NCBI GenBank assembly: GCA_000697355.1
Contig: JNEN01001230.1
Span: forward strand, 310,001 to 374,000
Direction of reading: 5' to 3'
From: Syncephalastrum monosporum B8922
Taxonomy: Eukaryota > Mucoromycota > Mucoromycetes > Mucorales > Syncephalastraceae
DNA length: 64,000 nt
Positions 34,476-45,259 of the stretch are shown here, piece after piece; position 1 is the first letter of the stretch; each line of letters begins with the position of its first letter. The notes below the pieces were generated by a model. The model ran no database searches and was not told the DNA's origin. It saw only the letters and a program-made list of their open reading frames with translations. Made by a program: the position numbers and the translations under genes.

Positions 34476-36314
34476 ATGCTCACTGACCAGCTAATGCAAC
34501 GGAACGGCTCCTTGGAGCGTGTGTGGCTGGCGTCGCATTCGGATCGCAGGCTCACCAGGACACAGCTCATGAACGTGGACCTGAACACGATTATCGGTAT
34601 AGCAACAACAATAGACGCCGCATAAGCATTTGCTCACCTGCCTCACCGTTACTATTGTACTACTGCGTTGGATAGATACCATCACTAGTAATGACAACGA
34701 GATTCTTCCGCTGCGCATCACAGGCTCTTTACTCCTCGGTGTAACGCGCATCTACTCGCGGAAAACACATTATCTTCTTGACGATTGCAATGATGCGGTC
34801 GTAAGGATCAAACGCTCTTTCAAAAAGGGGGATGTCAACATGCCAGATATCCCACATACATCTGCCAGCACAAAGAGCATCACCATGGCAGACAAAGTCA
34901 CTGAACTGGATATCATGGTGCCCGATGGCCCAATGGATTTGTAAGATAACGCAGCCCTCGATGGGAGGGGTTAGGTCTCACTGAATTCTATCTGCATGTA
35001 GCGACATGGATACGGACCCCATGATGGAGAGCCTGTCGCAGATGGCCTCGTCACAGGATCTCTCGAACACGCAGGATCCTGTATTTGAAGGGTATTTCGA
35101 CCGTGGCCGCAACGACAGCGTGGACCGCAGCATCAACGACCTGGACGTCGGCATCGAAGGCGGCCGTCGTGACCAGGACCCAGAGCTCCTGGACCAGCGA
35201 TCGGCGGACGAGCACATGATGGCTGAGCAGCTCAACAAGATGCGCGTCGACGACGACATGGGCGAACTCGACTTTGAGTACGACAAGGACATTGATAAGC
35301 TGGCCGCGCAGCACGGTGTGGACGCAGCCGACGCCTACGAGGGGAACTTTGATTTTGATCACGACGACAACTTCCATCTCGACTTTAACAGCACACAGAA
35401 CACGCTCCTCGAGGAGGGCATTGTGCCTGACCGAGAAACGAGTGTCGACCAAGTCATGTTCGACACCCAAAACATCGCGGCCACCGAGGACCCTTCTGCC
35501 GAACCCTCTCCCAAGAAGCGGCGCACTAAGCGCGAGCGCCGTCTCATTGCCGACAAACAGACCAAGATTCCCCAGGCCGAGTTGAGGCGTATCATGAACG
35601 ATGCGTCCGACATCATCAACAAGGATATGCTTTCTCGCGTAGCCTACTCCAAGAAGCCGCAGCCTACATCCGAAGCAGCGGCCGCCGACTTCCTCAAGCC
35701 GTCTGCGGTACCCTCCGGCTCGAAGCTGCATACTTACTTTTCTCAGTTCGGCCAAAAACGACGCAGCTCTGCTATGGATGCTATGCACGAGGACCACGAC
35801 ATCAATGACCCACTCGACTTTGGAGACGACGCCCCTCCTGCGGGAGAACCCCAAGATAACGGCGCGCGATTTGACGAGGGCCCTGGGCTTGAGATGCCTA
35901 TGTTTGACAACGACGTCGATTATGGCTTTGATGACTTTAATGTAGGTGATGGTATGGATAAACAATCAGCATACTGAATTGAGAGGTGACTAGACGGGAG
36001 GAGACCCAGATGCGCGAGCAACGACGTCACCAGCACCTGAGGCAGCAGCAGCAGAGAATGCTGTGGAACCCGCCGAGGAGCAGCAGCTGACACTGACCGA
36101 CACGCAGCAGCAAATTGAGAAGCATGCCCAGAACACTCTAATTACGATCACCTCCACTGGAAAAACCCAACTTGTTTTCAATGATATCGCCCCCAAGACA
36201 AGCACTCGACAAGATGCGGCCAGAGCGTTTTATGATATACTTTTACTGGCTACCAAAGACAAGCTTAAAGTCAAGCAGAACCGCACCTTTGGCGAAATCC
36301 AGATTGCTGTTTAG
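34476..36314 (+). CDS. RAD21/SCC1-like kleisin, cohesin subunit
   Basis: Alpha-kleisin that closes the cohesin ring by bridging SMC1 and SMC3. Exons 34476-34596, 34676-34940, 35002-35941, 35994-36314; 548 residues. N-terminal domain (1-100): RNGSLERVWLASHSDRRLTRTQ and LPLRITGSLLLGVTRIYSRK plus YLLDDCNDA, the SMC3-binding part. The middle is acidic with a basic KKRRTKRERR patch (near 300). C-terminal winged helix (about 450-548): TLTDTQQQIEKHAQ, FNDIAPKTSTRQDAARAFYD, FGEIQIAV, the SMC1-binding part. The N-terminus aligns with yeast and human SCC1 from Met1, so no exon is missing. A REC8-type meiotic role is possible; length and central charge fit the mitotic form slightly better. It ends 45 bp from the convergent I9 inhibitor stop. 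Confidence 0.9.
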
Positions 36315-36359
36315 CGCTCCCGTTGTCTTCACTTCTTCAGTTGGAAGCGACATGAACTG

Positions 36360-36769
36360 TCAATACAATAGGATGGCTTGAGTACGAGTCATTTCATCTG
36401 TTAAAAAAAAGGGTTCTATACCTTCTTGGTCTTTTTCCATGAAATCAACGTAGGGCTTTGAGCTAAAAGTGTTGAACTGATCGCTTGGCAACTTGACAAT
36501 CATGCCTGCGAGGCCGCTGCGAATTTCATGGTCGACTTGGCCTCCAGAAGCCTCAATGTCGGTGCGGGCCTGTTTATACGTATTGTCGTCGACTGGTTTG
36601 GTGAAAGCGATAATGTAGGTTGTCTTGTCGCCTAAAGAAACGAGATTCATAAATTCAGCGAACAATGCCATGAGAGCGGCTGGTATGAAAAAACTTATAT
36701 ACCATCAGCAGACACAGCAGTAGCAGCGAGGCATGCCGCAACAAAAGCAGTAAGCAATGTGAATCGCAT
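36360..36769 (-). CDS. secreted I9-type (subtilisin propeptide-like) protease inhibitor
   Basis: Small relative of subtilisin propeptides and of fungal I9 inhibitors such as the Pleurotus one. Exons 36769-36703 and 36631-36360; 112 residues. A signal peptide covers 1-20 (MRFTLLTAFVAACLAATAVSA). The I9 fold follows: TTYIIAFTKPVDDNTYKQARTDIE, HEIRSGLAGMIVKLP, FSSKPYVDFMEKDQE. In subtilisin propeptides the end of this domain lies in the protease active site. A 24-nt stretch at 36398-36421 has GT-AG ends and is in frame; it is probably too short to be an intron, so I kept it as coding. It could act as a stand-alone inhibitor or as an intramolecular-type chaperone; no protease gene is next to it. 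Divergent from the SRPBCC gene, 289 bp apart. Confidence 0.8.
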
Positions 36770-37058
36770 GACAGAAAAGTTGGGAAAGAAGAAAAGGTGA
36801 AACTCACAAAATAGGCTGCAAGCGCCTGAACCAGTCTTCCATTACCCGTAATGCCGACTCGACCGCATTGGATCCACGTGGCGCATGACAATAAAAAAAA
36901 AAAGAGAAGGGGATTTGTAGCAAATGCCCGCTTGGTCCCTATTCTTATTCATCAGCGCACACACACGCACTCTCTCTCTCTTTCCGTTTTCCTTCCTCTT
37001 TTCTCTTTCTCCGTCTCTCACTCGCTTCATCCATCTATTCGCTTCTGTTACTGCGCCC

Positions 37059-37772
37059 ATGTGGATAGTCATCATTGCCCTTGTCCTGATATTCCCCCTT
37101 TTTGTCTATTGCATTGGTCTGCTTCTGCCCGCGAGCCACATTGCGACCCGCACAGCCACGTACCCGACTGACCCCTCCCATCTATGGCGCATCTTGACCT
37201 CTGTGCAAGACTATCCGTCTTGGCAAGCCAAGATTGTTGCAGTGACCCATATCGAGCACCACGAGGACCACGTCGACTTTATCGAGCACCACCACCACCA
37301 GCGACGTCGACGCCTGGTCGAGCAAAACAAGCCGTTCAAGCTGCTGCGCATCATGGACGACCGCGAGATCTCCGGTTCATGGACGTATGAGCTGATACCC
37401 ACCGCCGAGCGCCAAACAGCACTCAAGATCACGCAACAGGGTGTCATTCGCCGACCCCTCGTCCGCGTGGCCTTCATGCTCCTCTTTGGTCTGCACCGCC
37501 GCATGGACCGATTTTTGCGTGACTTGGACATCAAAGTCAAGCTGGATCTCAGCCAGTCTACCCCAGACGATGAGAAGAACCCCGTACAGGAGGCAGCCTG
37601 CTCTGAAAAGACAGAGCTCGCCGAGGAAAGCCAGCCCGAGACAAGCCAGATCGCAGCAAGCATAATGTCAGACGAGCAGGACAACGATAGTGAAACGGCG
37701 CACTCTACGTATAACAAGGACTGGGACCTTCTCAGCGAAATATATCAGCGGGCCGAGAGACCTGTCTCTTGA
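37059..37772 (+). CDS. membrane-anchored SRPBCC/START-like protein
   Basis: Single exon, 237 residues. An N-terminal transmembrane helix (2-24, WIVIIALVLIFPLFVYCIGLLL) is followed by an SRPBCC-type domain (about 28-170): ATYPTDPSHLWRILTSVQDYPSW, WTYELIPTAERQTALKITQ, and the long C-terminal helix FGLHRRMDRFLRDLDIKVK. Such helix-grip folds bind lipids or other hydrophobic ligands. A His-rich loop (EHHHHQRRRR, near 79-88) could bind metal or be structural. The tail is acidic and disordered. Ligand and cellular location are unknown; ER or plasma membrane would fit. The ATG at 37059 is chosen because upstream frame is CT-rich and not protein-like. Confidence 0.75.
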   Translation: MWIVIIALVLIFPLFVYCIGLLLPASHIATRTATYPTDPSHLWRILTSVQDYPSWQAKIVAVTHIEHHEDHVDFIEHHHHQRRRRLVEQNKPFKLLRIMDDREISGSWTYELIPTAERQTALKITQQGVIRRPLVRVAFMLLFGLHRRMDRFLRDLDIKVKLDLSQSTPDDEKNPVQEAACSEKTELAEESQPETSQIAASIMSDEQDNDSETAHSTYNKDWDLLSEIYQRAERPVS

Positions 37773-39519
37773 TCCTACCTATATATCATGGCGTTTTCTT
37801 TTTGCTAGTGTATCATATCATATCGAGCTCTTGTAACAGTACATATATACATATACTCCATCCTATATCAGAATCACACATTTGTTAACCCGAGAACCGC
37901 TGTGTGGGAAAACTCGTCCTTTCAAAGACAACATACAGCCAAACAGACGGGCGATCCCCTCCTCCCCACCACAGGGTGTGTCACCTGATGTTCTCTTTCC
38001 CTCATTCTCCTTTTCCTTAACAAAAATGAAAGACGCCCTGCAAAGTTGTTCACGCTGTTGCAGTATAAAAGCGCCGCTAAGGATCTTCTCTTCTTTGTTC
38101 CCCAATTGATTCTGGAGATAAGGTTCCATTAGCAGAGAATCCCAGGAAATAACAAAAAAAAAAAAAAAGCGTGGGGTGATACAATAAAAAATTTAGGAGT
38201 GAACCCCAATGGAGATATAGTGCGCTATGATAAAGAGACACAGAGAAAGATTTTTGATAACTCATAGTTGCGCGAAAATAGAGCCTTGCCTACACACAAA
38301 AGAGAAGAGCTCAGGATGCAGTCGAGTGCTTGCAAACGGAAAAAGCTAGAGACGGACGAATGTGTCTTGTGATATCGGGATGGGAGAGGCTGTCCCATGT
38401 TAGGTAGGCATTGTGTTCGGCACGTTCTCAGTCCAACGGCAGAAAGCCTGCCCTTGTGGGTCCTCTTGCAATGATGTGGCTGGAATTACCGATACTGCGT
38501 ACGGATATTGAAGCAGATCGTACCGACCTTGTCCGTTATCCTGTCCGTATCATAAGTAATTATGACAGACTTAGTGGTCGTATTCCACAATCTGAAGAAG
38601 CCACGCGGACTGACCAAGACACAATGCTGTCAGACAAATTAGACCCTTTCATCCTTACTGAGACATTGTATACATAACAAAGACTAAAGACATTCATGTT
38701 CTGTCAAACTTGTAGAAGCTGGTATGTCCATCATGCACGCGGAGGTGCGGAGTCGGCCCCTGTCTCTTCCCGTGCAGCTGTCAATGCACTGACCAACTAT
38801 AGATACTCCCTGGATTGTATCAGATATCCAAAGAGTACGTCACGTCACGCCACTGAATAGCTGCTTTGTTGCTATCATATATACATATATGTCGGCATGA
38901 GGCTGAGTTAACCACAAGCGAACATATAAAGCAGTTAACATCTCCGAAGCAGATACGCTTGAATGCATATATTGATTTCCATCAACTGTTCGCAAAGTAA
39001 GCGCCACAGTAGCATTCTTGCGGGTGCTTTGTAATCTTTGGTGAAAGATCTATAGGACACGAATAAGCCGAAAGTAGAAGTAAATTTCCACAGATATCCT
39101 TGTCCTTGATAACTGACCGTGCCTGTTTGAAATAGTCAAGCAAATACAGTGTGGTGTATCTGCGTCATGTGTGACGACGAATATCAGCTCGCTTACTTCA
39201 GCGTTCGCCATGTTAACCCAAGTTATATAGGACATGGTTAGGAGGACAAGAGCTCTCGTGTTTAAGCTAAATTTCACGCTGCTCGGTCCCCATAGCAGTA
39301 TAAGTGTCAATAGCTGTGCCTGGTGTCGTATAGACCGCGCCTTTTATTAGGCTTGTTCGGTAGTCTCAAGATATATGCATTACTAGATAGAGGGGGCAGC
39401 AACGACAAATGTATAGTATGCTTGCATTATCACCGCGGAAGAATACAGTATAATCAGAGTCGGGGAGTTGGAGACAGCGGCTCTCAAAACGCGAGATTGC
39501 AACTCTTTCCTTGTAAAGA
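37773..39519. other. long intergenic, no recognised gene
   Basis: About 1.75 kb between two plus-strand genes. Open frames are short and unrecognised (for example 38411-38677). Contains the single copy of the 13-bp core TCAGCTCGCTTAC (39184-39196) also seen at 6.6 kb. Confidence 0.35.
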
Positions 39520-40819
39520 ATGGAGTTTGACAATCCTGAAGATGAAGCCATTCGAGGTACGAATGACGATGCTACCGTGAGTCGTTTGTAAGTCTTTGAA
39601 TTGGTACTCCTTGGTCAATATTAAGCTGCTCCATAGGTCGGCGGTGACGCTTGGGTACTTTGATGACCCTTTTGTACGTTATTTCGTCAAAAGACCAGTG
39701 CGTCGATCCCCCATCATCAATCGAGGTAGTTACCGCCATTTACACAAGTCTGCTTACGGTAAAAGCTGATCAGTGGCGCGCTGTCAGGGTCTTATATTCG
39801 AACCTATGCGCTCGACAGTCTCGTCCAGCGCTTCCTTCAGACACCGACAGACAAAAAGAAGCAGATCCTCGGCCTCGGCGCAGGTTTTGACACACGTTAC
39901 TTTATGCTTCGTGTAAGTAAATCCTAGCCACTTTAGTCTATGGATTTTGATGATTAGGGTAGAGCGGTCACTTGAAAGGCATCGAGTCCCTAGCAAAGTA
40001 TTATGAGGTTGACTTCCCCGAAATCGTCATGAAGAAAGCTATGACCATCCAACGGAGAAAAGAGCTGCAAGAACACCTCTTCAACGTCCGTATAGGCAGG
40101 TGGCTGTAGTAGATGTAAAGCCGAACGTTCTCTCATCGTGCACGAATAGAAAAGGGCGGTACTGAGCTCCAAAGTGATCAGTATTGCCTTCTTGGCAATG
40201 ATCTACGCAACTGGAAAGTCTCTGTTGTACCTCAACTTCTTGCCAATGGATTTGATACGAGGTATACCCAGCTATTACAGGTATAACAATATACTGATTA
40301 TATCTACTTTCTGTAGTGCCCCAACCCTCTTGCTCTCAGAATGTGTTTTAATCTATCTCGAGCCAACGCACTCGGATGCAATTATGTCGTGGATGACTGA
40401 CACACTTGCTGACTGTGCCTTTGTCTTGTACGAGCAGATAAGACCCAACGATCCCTTTGGAAAGATGATGTTACGAAACCTCGAGGTTAGGATATGTGAA
40501 AGTGCCATGTACCTTGATCTAAACACCATGTTTTCCAATGTAGAGTCGTGATATTCAACTCAAAGGGATCCATTCATATCCCGACTTACAACACCAAGAG
40601 AGGCGATTTCTTGACCTTGGCTGGCGATTTGCCAAAGCAGTGGATACCAATGCTATTCATGATACGTATCTGGTAGCGGGTGATATAGCAAGAATGGCTA
40701 AGCTTGAAATTTTGGACGAGCTTGAAGAGTGGCGCCTCTTGGCTGCTCATTACTGCGTCGCTTGGGCGTACAAATCCGATAACGAAACCTTTAGTAATGT
40801 ACGACTAGGTGACTCATGA
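39520..40819 (+). CDS. PPM1: PP2A leucine carboxyl methyltransferase (PPM1/LCMT1)
   Basis: Methylates the C-terminal leucine of protein phosphatase 2A catalytic subunit, steering its choice of regulatory subunits. Exons 39520-39587, 39637-39725, 39788-39912, 39963-40089, 40150-40261, 40317-40485, 40544-40819; 321 residues (human 334). Family marks: IRGTNDDATVSRLSAV near the start, LGYFDDPFVRYFVKR, SPIINRGSYIRTYALD, the SAM-binding LGLGAGFDTRYFML, YYEVDFPEIV, LGNDLRNW, APTLLLSECVLIYLEP, and DPFGKMMLRNL. The C-terminal part LEEWRLLAAHYCVAWAYK fits as well. Each intron was placed by frame plus family alignment and all joins are consistent. It converges with the YEA4-like gene, with stops 119 bp apart. 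Confidence 0.92.
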
Positions 40820-40938
40820 TATGCAACGTAGAAGGCTCTATTATCGTGTGGAAACCATGTCTTATGATTATGCAGATATCTATGTTGTGATATGCGTATT
40901 GTATTATACATGATCTCTGGTGATTACAAGTGTACCAT

Positions 40939-42536
40939 TTAGTTTGGGTTGGTCTTTGCCTTTTGGCTGGCGTTGGTCACCCCTGTCGAGCGCATTCCGC
41001 CGCGTGTGTAGACAGCCGTACCAATAATAACCAGACCTGTTCCGGCTTTGGCCCCAAAGCCAAAATCGTTCTCAAAATATAATATGGATATCAGGAGCGA
41101 GGTAAACTTGCGCAGATTGAGAACGAGGTTCAGCGTCAAGGAAGATGCGATGGCTGTCATTCGATTGACACCAGAAATGCAAACAAATCTACGGAGTAAA
41201 AAGGTAAGCTTCTGCCAGTTGCGCCCTTCCAACCCCCAACCCCTCACACACAAGAAAAAAGAAAAAAAGAAAAAAAGAAAAAAAAGAAAAAAGAGAAAAA
41301 AATGAAATGAAATGAAATGAAAAGCCTTACTGAGTCATGATATTCAGGGCGAGGAACGCCCATAGCTTGGGAACGTAGATGGTATTGAGGGTAGACTGGA
41401 TAAAGCGAGGCAAAAGGCTGTTGATAGCCGTGCCGAGAACAGGTACTTGCTCAAAGACGATAGCCAGCGGAGCTGCAGGCGACGCATTGTAGATGGCGAC
41501 CTGCTCTGCCATGTCGCTCCAGAATAACAGAAAGAATGGAAGAGCAAAGAAGTGCTGCATGATAACGATGTATGATGTGAAATTAAAGCCAATATAATCA
41601 TTTGGAGGTTTACGTACTGTGTAAAAAAGACCTTCACGCCATTGCTTGCCATACTTTTTGTAGGTCACTTCTTGGAGAAGGCCCATACAGGCTGATAAGA
41701 TCATGGCAATGATAAGAAGAGTAATCCCAATAAGGAATTCACCTTCATCCGAGCTCTGTGGAGAAAGAAGAAGAAAAGGGAGAATGAAAACCGATGGTGA
41801 GTTTTGAGGGAGTGTACCAATGGTGTTTCATGCACGCACCTCTGTAGAGGAAGGAGCAGCATTGTCGAGAGTGGCCCACACGACACCCAGCGTGACCAGG
41901 CCAACACCTATGATTTGTCCCATTGGGTACCTGTATGCATGATGAGGAAAAATCGCTGTGCGTCGTGTGTGTGTGTGTGATAATTGCTTGAATGCGTTAC
42001 CGCTTCTTCAGTATGATAGCACCGAGAACCATGTTGGCAAAGAGGCCACCACTGCGGAAGATGATATGGAGGGGCATCGATATCCGATAGGCGAGCGCAA
42101 GATTATTGAGGACAGAGACAACGAAAAAAATGGTAACAAGCAAGATCCATCGTGAGAGGGGCACCACCGTCGGTTTCAGACGGGGATAAGGCACAAACTC
42201 GATATGGTGTCGAAGACCCTCTAAGGCCACGAATATGAACTGCCCGAATGTCACCAACTGGCCTAATGATAGGATAGTATGAGTGATGGTATGACTATCA
42301 ATTGTGTGTTCAAATACCACTCTTCGGGACGTCCCTGAAGAAGAGAGGCGGATCAATACTGAAACCGAAACAGAAGAGAAGATAATATAAGCTTACTTGA
42401 CAAGGACCTCCAGAGCAAAGACATTGCTACAGCAGCCGCCAAAGATGAGCGAGAGCACGAGCGGCAGTTCTGGTGCCATTAGACGAGTCAATGCACCAAC
42501 AAAGCCGGGTGCTGTTGGTAATTCTGCTGTGGTCAT
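40939..42536 (-). CDS. YEA4: UDP-N-acetylglucosamine transporter (YEA4/SLC35B4 type)
   Basis: Nucleotide-sugar antiporter of the ER/Golgi; in yeast Yea4 feeds UDP-GlcNAc for chitin and N-glycan work. Exons 42536-42397, 42334-42318, 42262-42001, 41930-41840, 41755-41618, 41554-41331, 41188-40939; 373 residues with about ten membrane helices. Marks: LIFGGCCSNVFALE, LVTFGQFIFVALEGL, RISMPLHIIFRSGGLFANM, GIILKKR-like GAIILKKRYP, SACMGLLQEVTYKKYGK, and ASSLTLNLVLNLRKFTSLL, all close to SLC35B4. The second exon is 17 nt, coding KDVPKSG across its joins. The intron 41330-41189 holds an A-rich repeat and four AATGA units. Head-to-head with EAPP, 120 bp between start codons. Confidence 0.92.
41262..41320. 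repeat. A-rich (AAAAAG)n and (AATGA)4 in YEA4 intron
   Basis: Low-complexity purine-rich run then four AATGA units at 41301-41320. On the coding (minus) strand this is a pyrimidine-rich intron interior. Confidence 0.75.
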
Positions 42537-42656
42537 GTAATATATATATGTTTTATGAAATAAGGAAGTTTCGGCGGGCGTCGGTGTCAAGAAATAGTGG
42601 TGCCCCAATATATCTCGCAGTTCTTTGGATTTCTTTATCTGTCTTCAACCTCCACA

Positions 42657-43339
42657 ATGCAGAACGATTCTAAATTCTACGACGACATTTACTTTGACAC
42701 AGACGAGGAATTCTCGGACGAAGGCACGGACGATGACCGATCGCCCGGAATCGGTTTAATCGGATCGAGATCTAAGCAACCCAAAGACACAAAGGCGAAA
42801 AGTAAGCTTTTTTTTTTTCTCACCTTTGCTTGTAAATGTTCTTTTCTGACTTCGCATTAGGTACCAAACGGAGAATGCAGACCAATGAGGAGCTTTTATA
42901 TGACCCAGTAGCAGACGATCAGGACGAAGCTTGGGTGATCCAAAAAGTCCAGCGTATGTTGTCATATTCTCTCCTGTACTTGTCGTTCACTCTTCTGCAT
43001 GGATATAGAGTCCGCACCTGATAAATCAAAAGATGCGCGTACAGACGCCATTCTCACCTGTCCACTCTGTTTCTCACCACTGTGCTATAACTGCCAAAGG
43101 TAAATTATATAAAATGCAGGAGGAAAGTCACCACTCACGAGACTAGACATGAGAAATACCAGAACCAGTACAGAGCCATGTTTGTCACCAATTGCCAGGT
43201 CAAAAAGACGGAACGATATCGCTACGCAAAGGACGATCAAGAGGCCTACTATATTGTGACATGTAAAACCTGCGAGACACACGTTGCCATGATGGATGAA
43301 GACGAGATTTTCCACTTTTTCAATATCATCGCTACCTAG
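42657..43339 (+). CDS. E2F-associated phosphoprotein homologue (EAPP)
   Basis: Homologue of human EAPP, a nuclear phosphoprotein linked to E2F-dependent transcription and stress response. Exons 42657-42801, 42861-42953, 43009-43099, 43147-43339; 173 residues, shorter than human (285). The N-terminus is acidic (FYDDIYFDTDEEFSDEGTDDD). The conserved part is in the second half: NEELLYDPVADDQDEAWV, then LTCPLCFSPLCYNCQRHEKY and QYRAMFVTNCQV, with CPLC, CYNC and CKTC cysteine pairs that probably bind zinc. It ends FHFFNIIAT. Its role in fungi is unknown. Shares a 120-bp promoter with the YEA4-like gene. Confidence 0.88.
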
Positions 43340-43652
43340 ACCGTTCATGATCCCATGCATACGATACATATACCCAAATAGAACCAGTATCTCTCTATTG
43401 GACACACGCGTTCGCGTGAACCCTAATGTAGTGTTCTCCATTGACACAGTCCAATATCTGCTCAGTGCTACATCTTATACGCAATCCAAGTAATATTTGG
43501 AAGCGTGCGCGTAGACAATAAACGTACATAGATGGGAGCTTCTGCAATTGGCTACGCGACGAAAATTGGAACGCGACGCGACGGCGTCTACTTATTTTTT
43601 ATTTTCTTTCCCGCATTCTGCTCCACACACACAGACGCACACACATCCCTTT
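43340..43652. other. intergenic, no gene seen
   Basis: About 0.3 kb between EAPP and MCM10 on the same strand; contains CA-rich sequence just before the MCM10 start. Confidence 0.45.
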
Positions 43653-45139
43653 ATGACTGACAAGCGAGATTCAGCCGTCGTACCGTTGGACAATAGATCT
43701 CCAACACCTGAACCGGCTGAGAAGGAGGTTAATATGTCTGCAGAGGAAAAGCAAGAAGCGTCGATCGACGTCGATCGTGTGTCTGGCTTCCGGTTAAGGT
43801 ACATACTCTTCTACTATTTTTGCCTTGGTTCATCTGCTTGACGCAGTCGCATCACCTCGCAGGGACCGATGGCTACCAGAGGAAAGTCTCGTAAAACTAG
43901 CCAGGAGTACAAAGTTCGTGCCTATTCAGCAACTTTCACAACATCTTGCCCAATGGCGGTCGGTGCGGATCAGTGCCAAACCATCCGATGACTGGGCCAC
44001 AGCTGGTGTCGTCGACCGCGTGATAACCGACCGCGACGTGGCGACCTTTCGACTCTGCGACATGCGCGGGAATCGCTTTCACGTATTTTTCACAAAGCAA
44101 GCCTTGAGGTCTATCCCTCAAGACCGTTTGGTGGTAGGTGCCGTATTAGGCGTACACTATAGCACGATAGTCTGGTCGAAAGAGCTCGGGGCACCGCCTG
44201 CCCTGCAAATCAAAAAACGTCAGCAATTATGGGAAATAGGCACAAGTTTCGACATGGTACAATGCGTGGGCTATATTAAGAAAAGCAAACAGTGCCCGAC
44301 CATGATCGACCGAAGGGCAGGCGAATATTGTAATCTGCATATGATGCGGCTTTTCAGCTCATCACGTAATGGGCGCATGGAGCTGGCCTCAAGGTAAGGA
44401 GCCACAGCGCTTTATGATTCTATATACTGAATCGCAAAGTATCCTGTCTCCCTTCTTTCCCTTTTCCCGACTTTCCTCTACAGCGACAGCAAACTTGATA
44501 TCCGGTGGGCGACACGGTTACAGAATAAGGACGGTAGCATACAATACCAGGACGCTTCCACAGGCACAAATGAGCAAGACAGCAAAGAATATACCTATAC
44601 CGTTCAACCCCATGGACCCGTCACAACAGATGGCAAGATGCTGCAAAAGAAGCCTGTAAAAGATCCCAAGAAGGAAGAGCAAAACAGAGAGCAAGTCAGG
44701 TTTGTGCTTCGTCTATTTAAAAACGACTGGAGTGAATTCACTAACGTACGGATAGCAAATTCCTCCAAGGGCGGACGGATACCGGTGCTCTATTGCTCAG
44801 GAAGCTCCATGGTATCAAGAACGAACAGGACACGCAAGGTACTTGTTCCTATCAAAAAGCACTCGCCTGCAGTAATGCTCACCTTTTTACTGCTGCAGCC
44901 AAAGGTTTGTCTCGTGAAGCCATGGAACGCATGGGACTCGATACGCGGCAGCTGCTCACCAAGGAAGAGCAATCCGCCAAGGTAAGACCTCACCATCTTC
45001 GAATTTATATAAGCATCTTGATCATCCTAACCACCGTAACCATCTTGATCCACGATTCAAGGCGGAATCGATTAAGCGGCTGCGGCAGACACAAGCAACC
45101 AAAAACGAACAGAAAAAGCCCAGATATGTGTATTTGTAG
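43653..45139 (+). CDS. MCM10: MCM10-like replication initiation factor
   Basis: DNA-binding factor that helps activate the CMG helicase and recruits polymerase alpha. Exons 43653-43798, 43863-44393, 44484-44699, 44756-44838, 44899-44981, 45062-45139; 378 residues, short against yeast (571) and animal proteins, lacking their long C-terminal domains. Core: an OB fold (about 85-180: WATAGVVDRVITDRDVATFRLCDMRG, VLGVHYSTIVWSK), then a CCCH zinc finger with Cys183, Cys193, Cys205 and His208 in CVGYIKKSKQC...EYCNLHM. After it come GRTDTGALLLRKLHGI and AKGLSREAMERMGLD, which match the conserved stretch after the finger in fungal MCM10. All joins keep frame. Ends 120 bp before the cyclin Y-like start codon. 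Confidence 0.9.
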
Positions 45140-45259
45140 GTCATGCCTGATAGTACATAGAGTGCATTTTTCCAAATTCCAAACGTTCCTGAGCCTGATA
45201 AAGCATACCATTTGGCCCCCCGCATTTATGTGAGCTCCTTTTTTTATTCTTACTCCACT

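Noticed and set aside
35051..35965. 304-codon minus-strand open frame
   Set aside because: Antisense shadow of the acidic middle of the RAD21-like gene, with no family resemblance.
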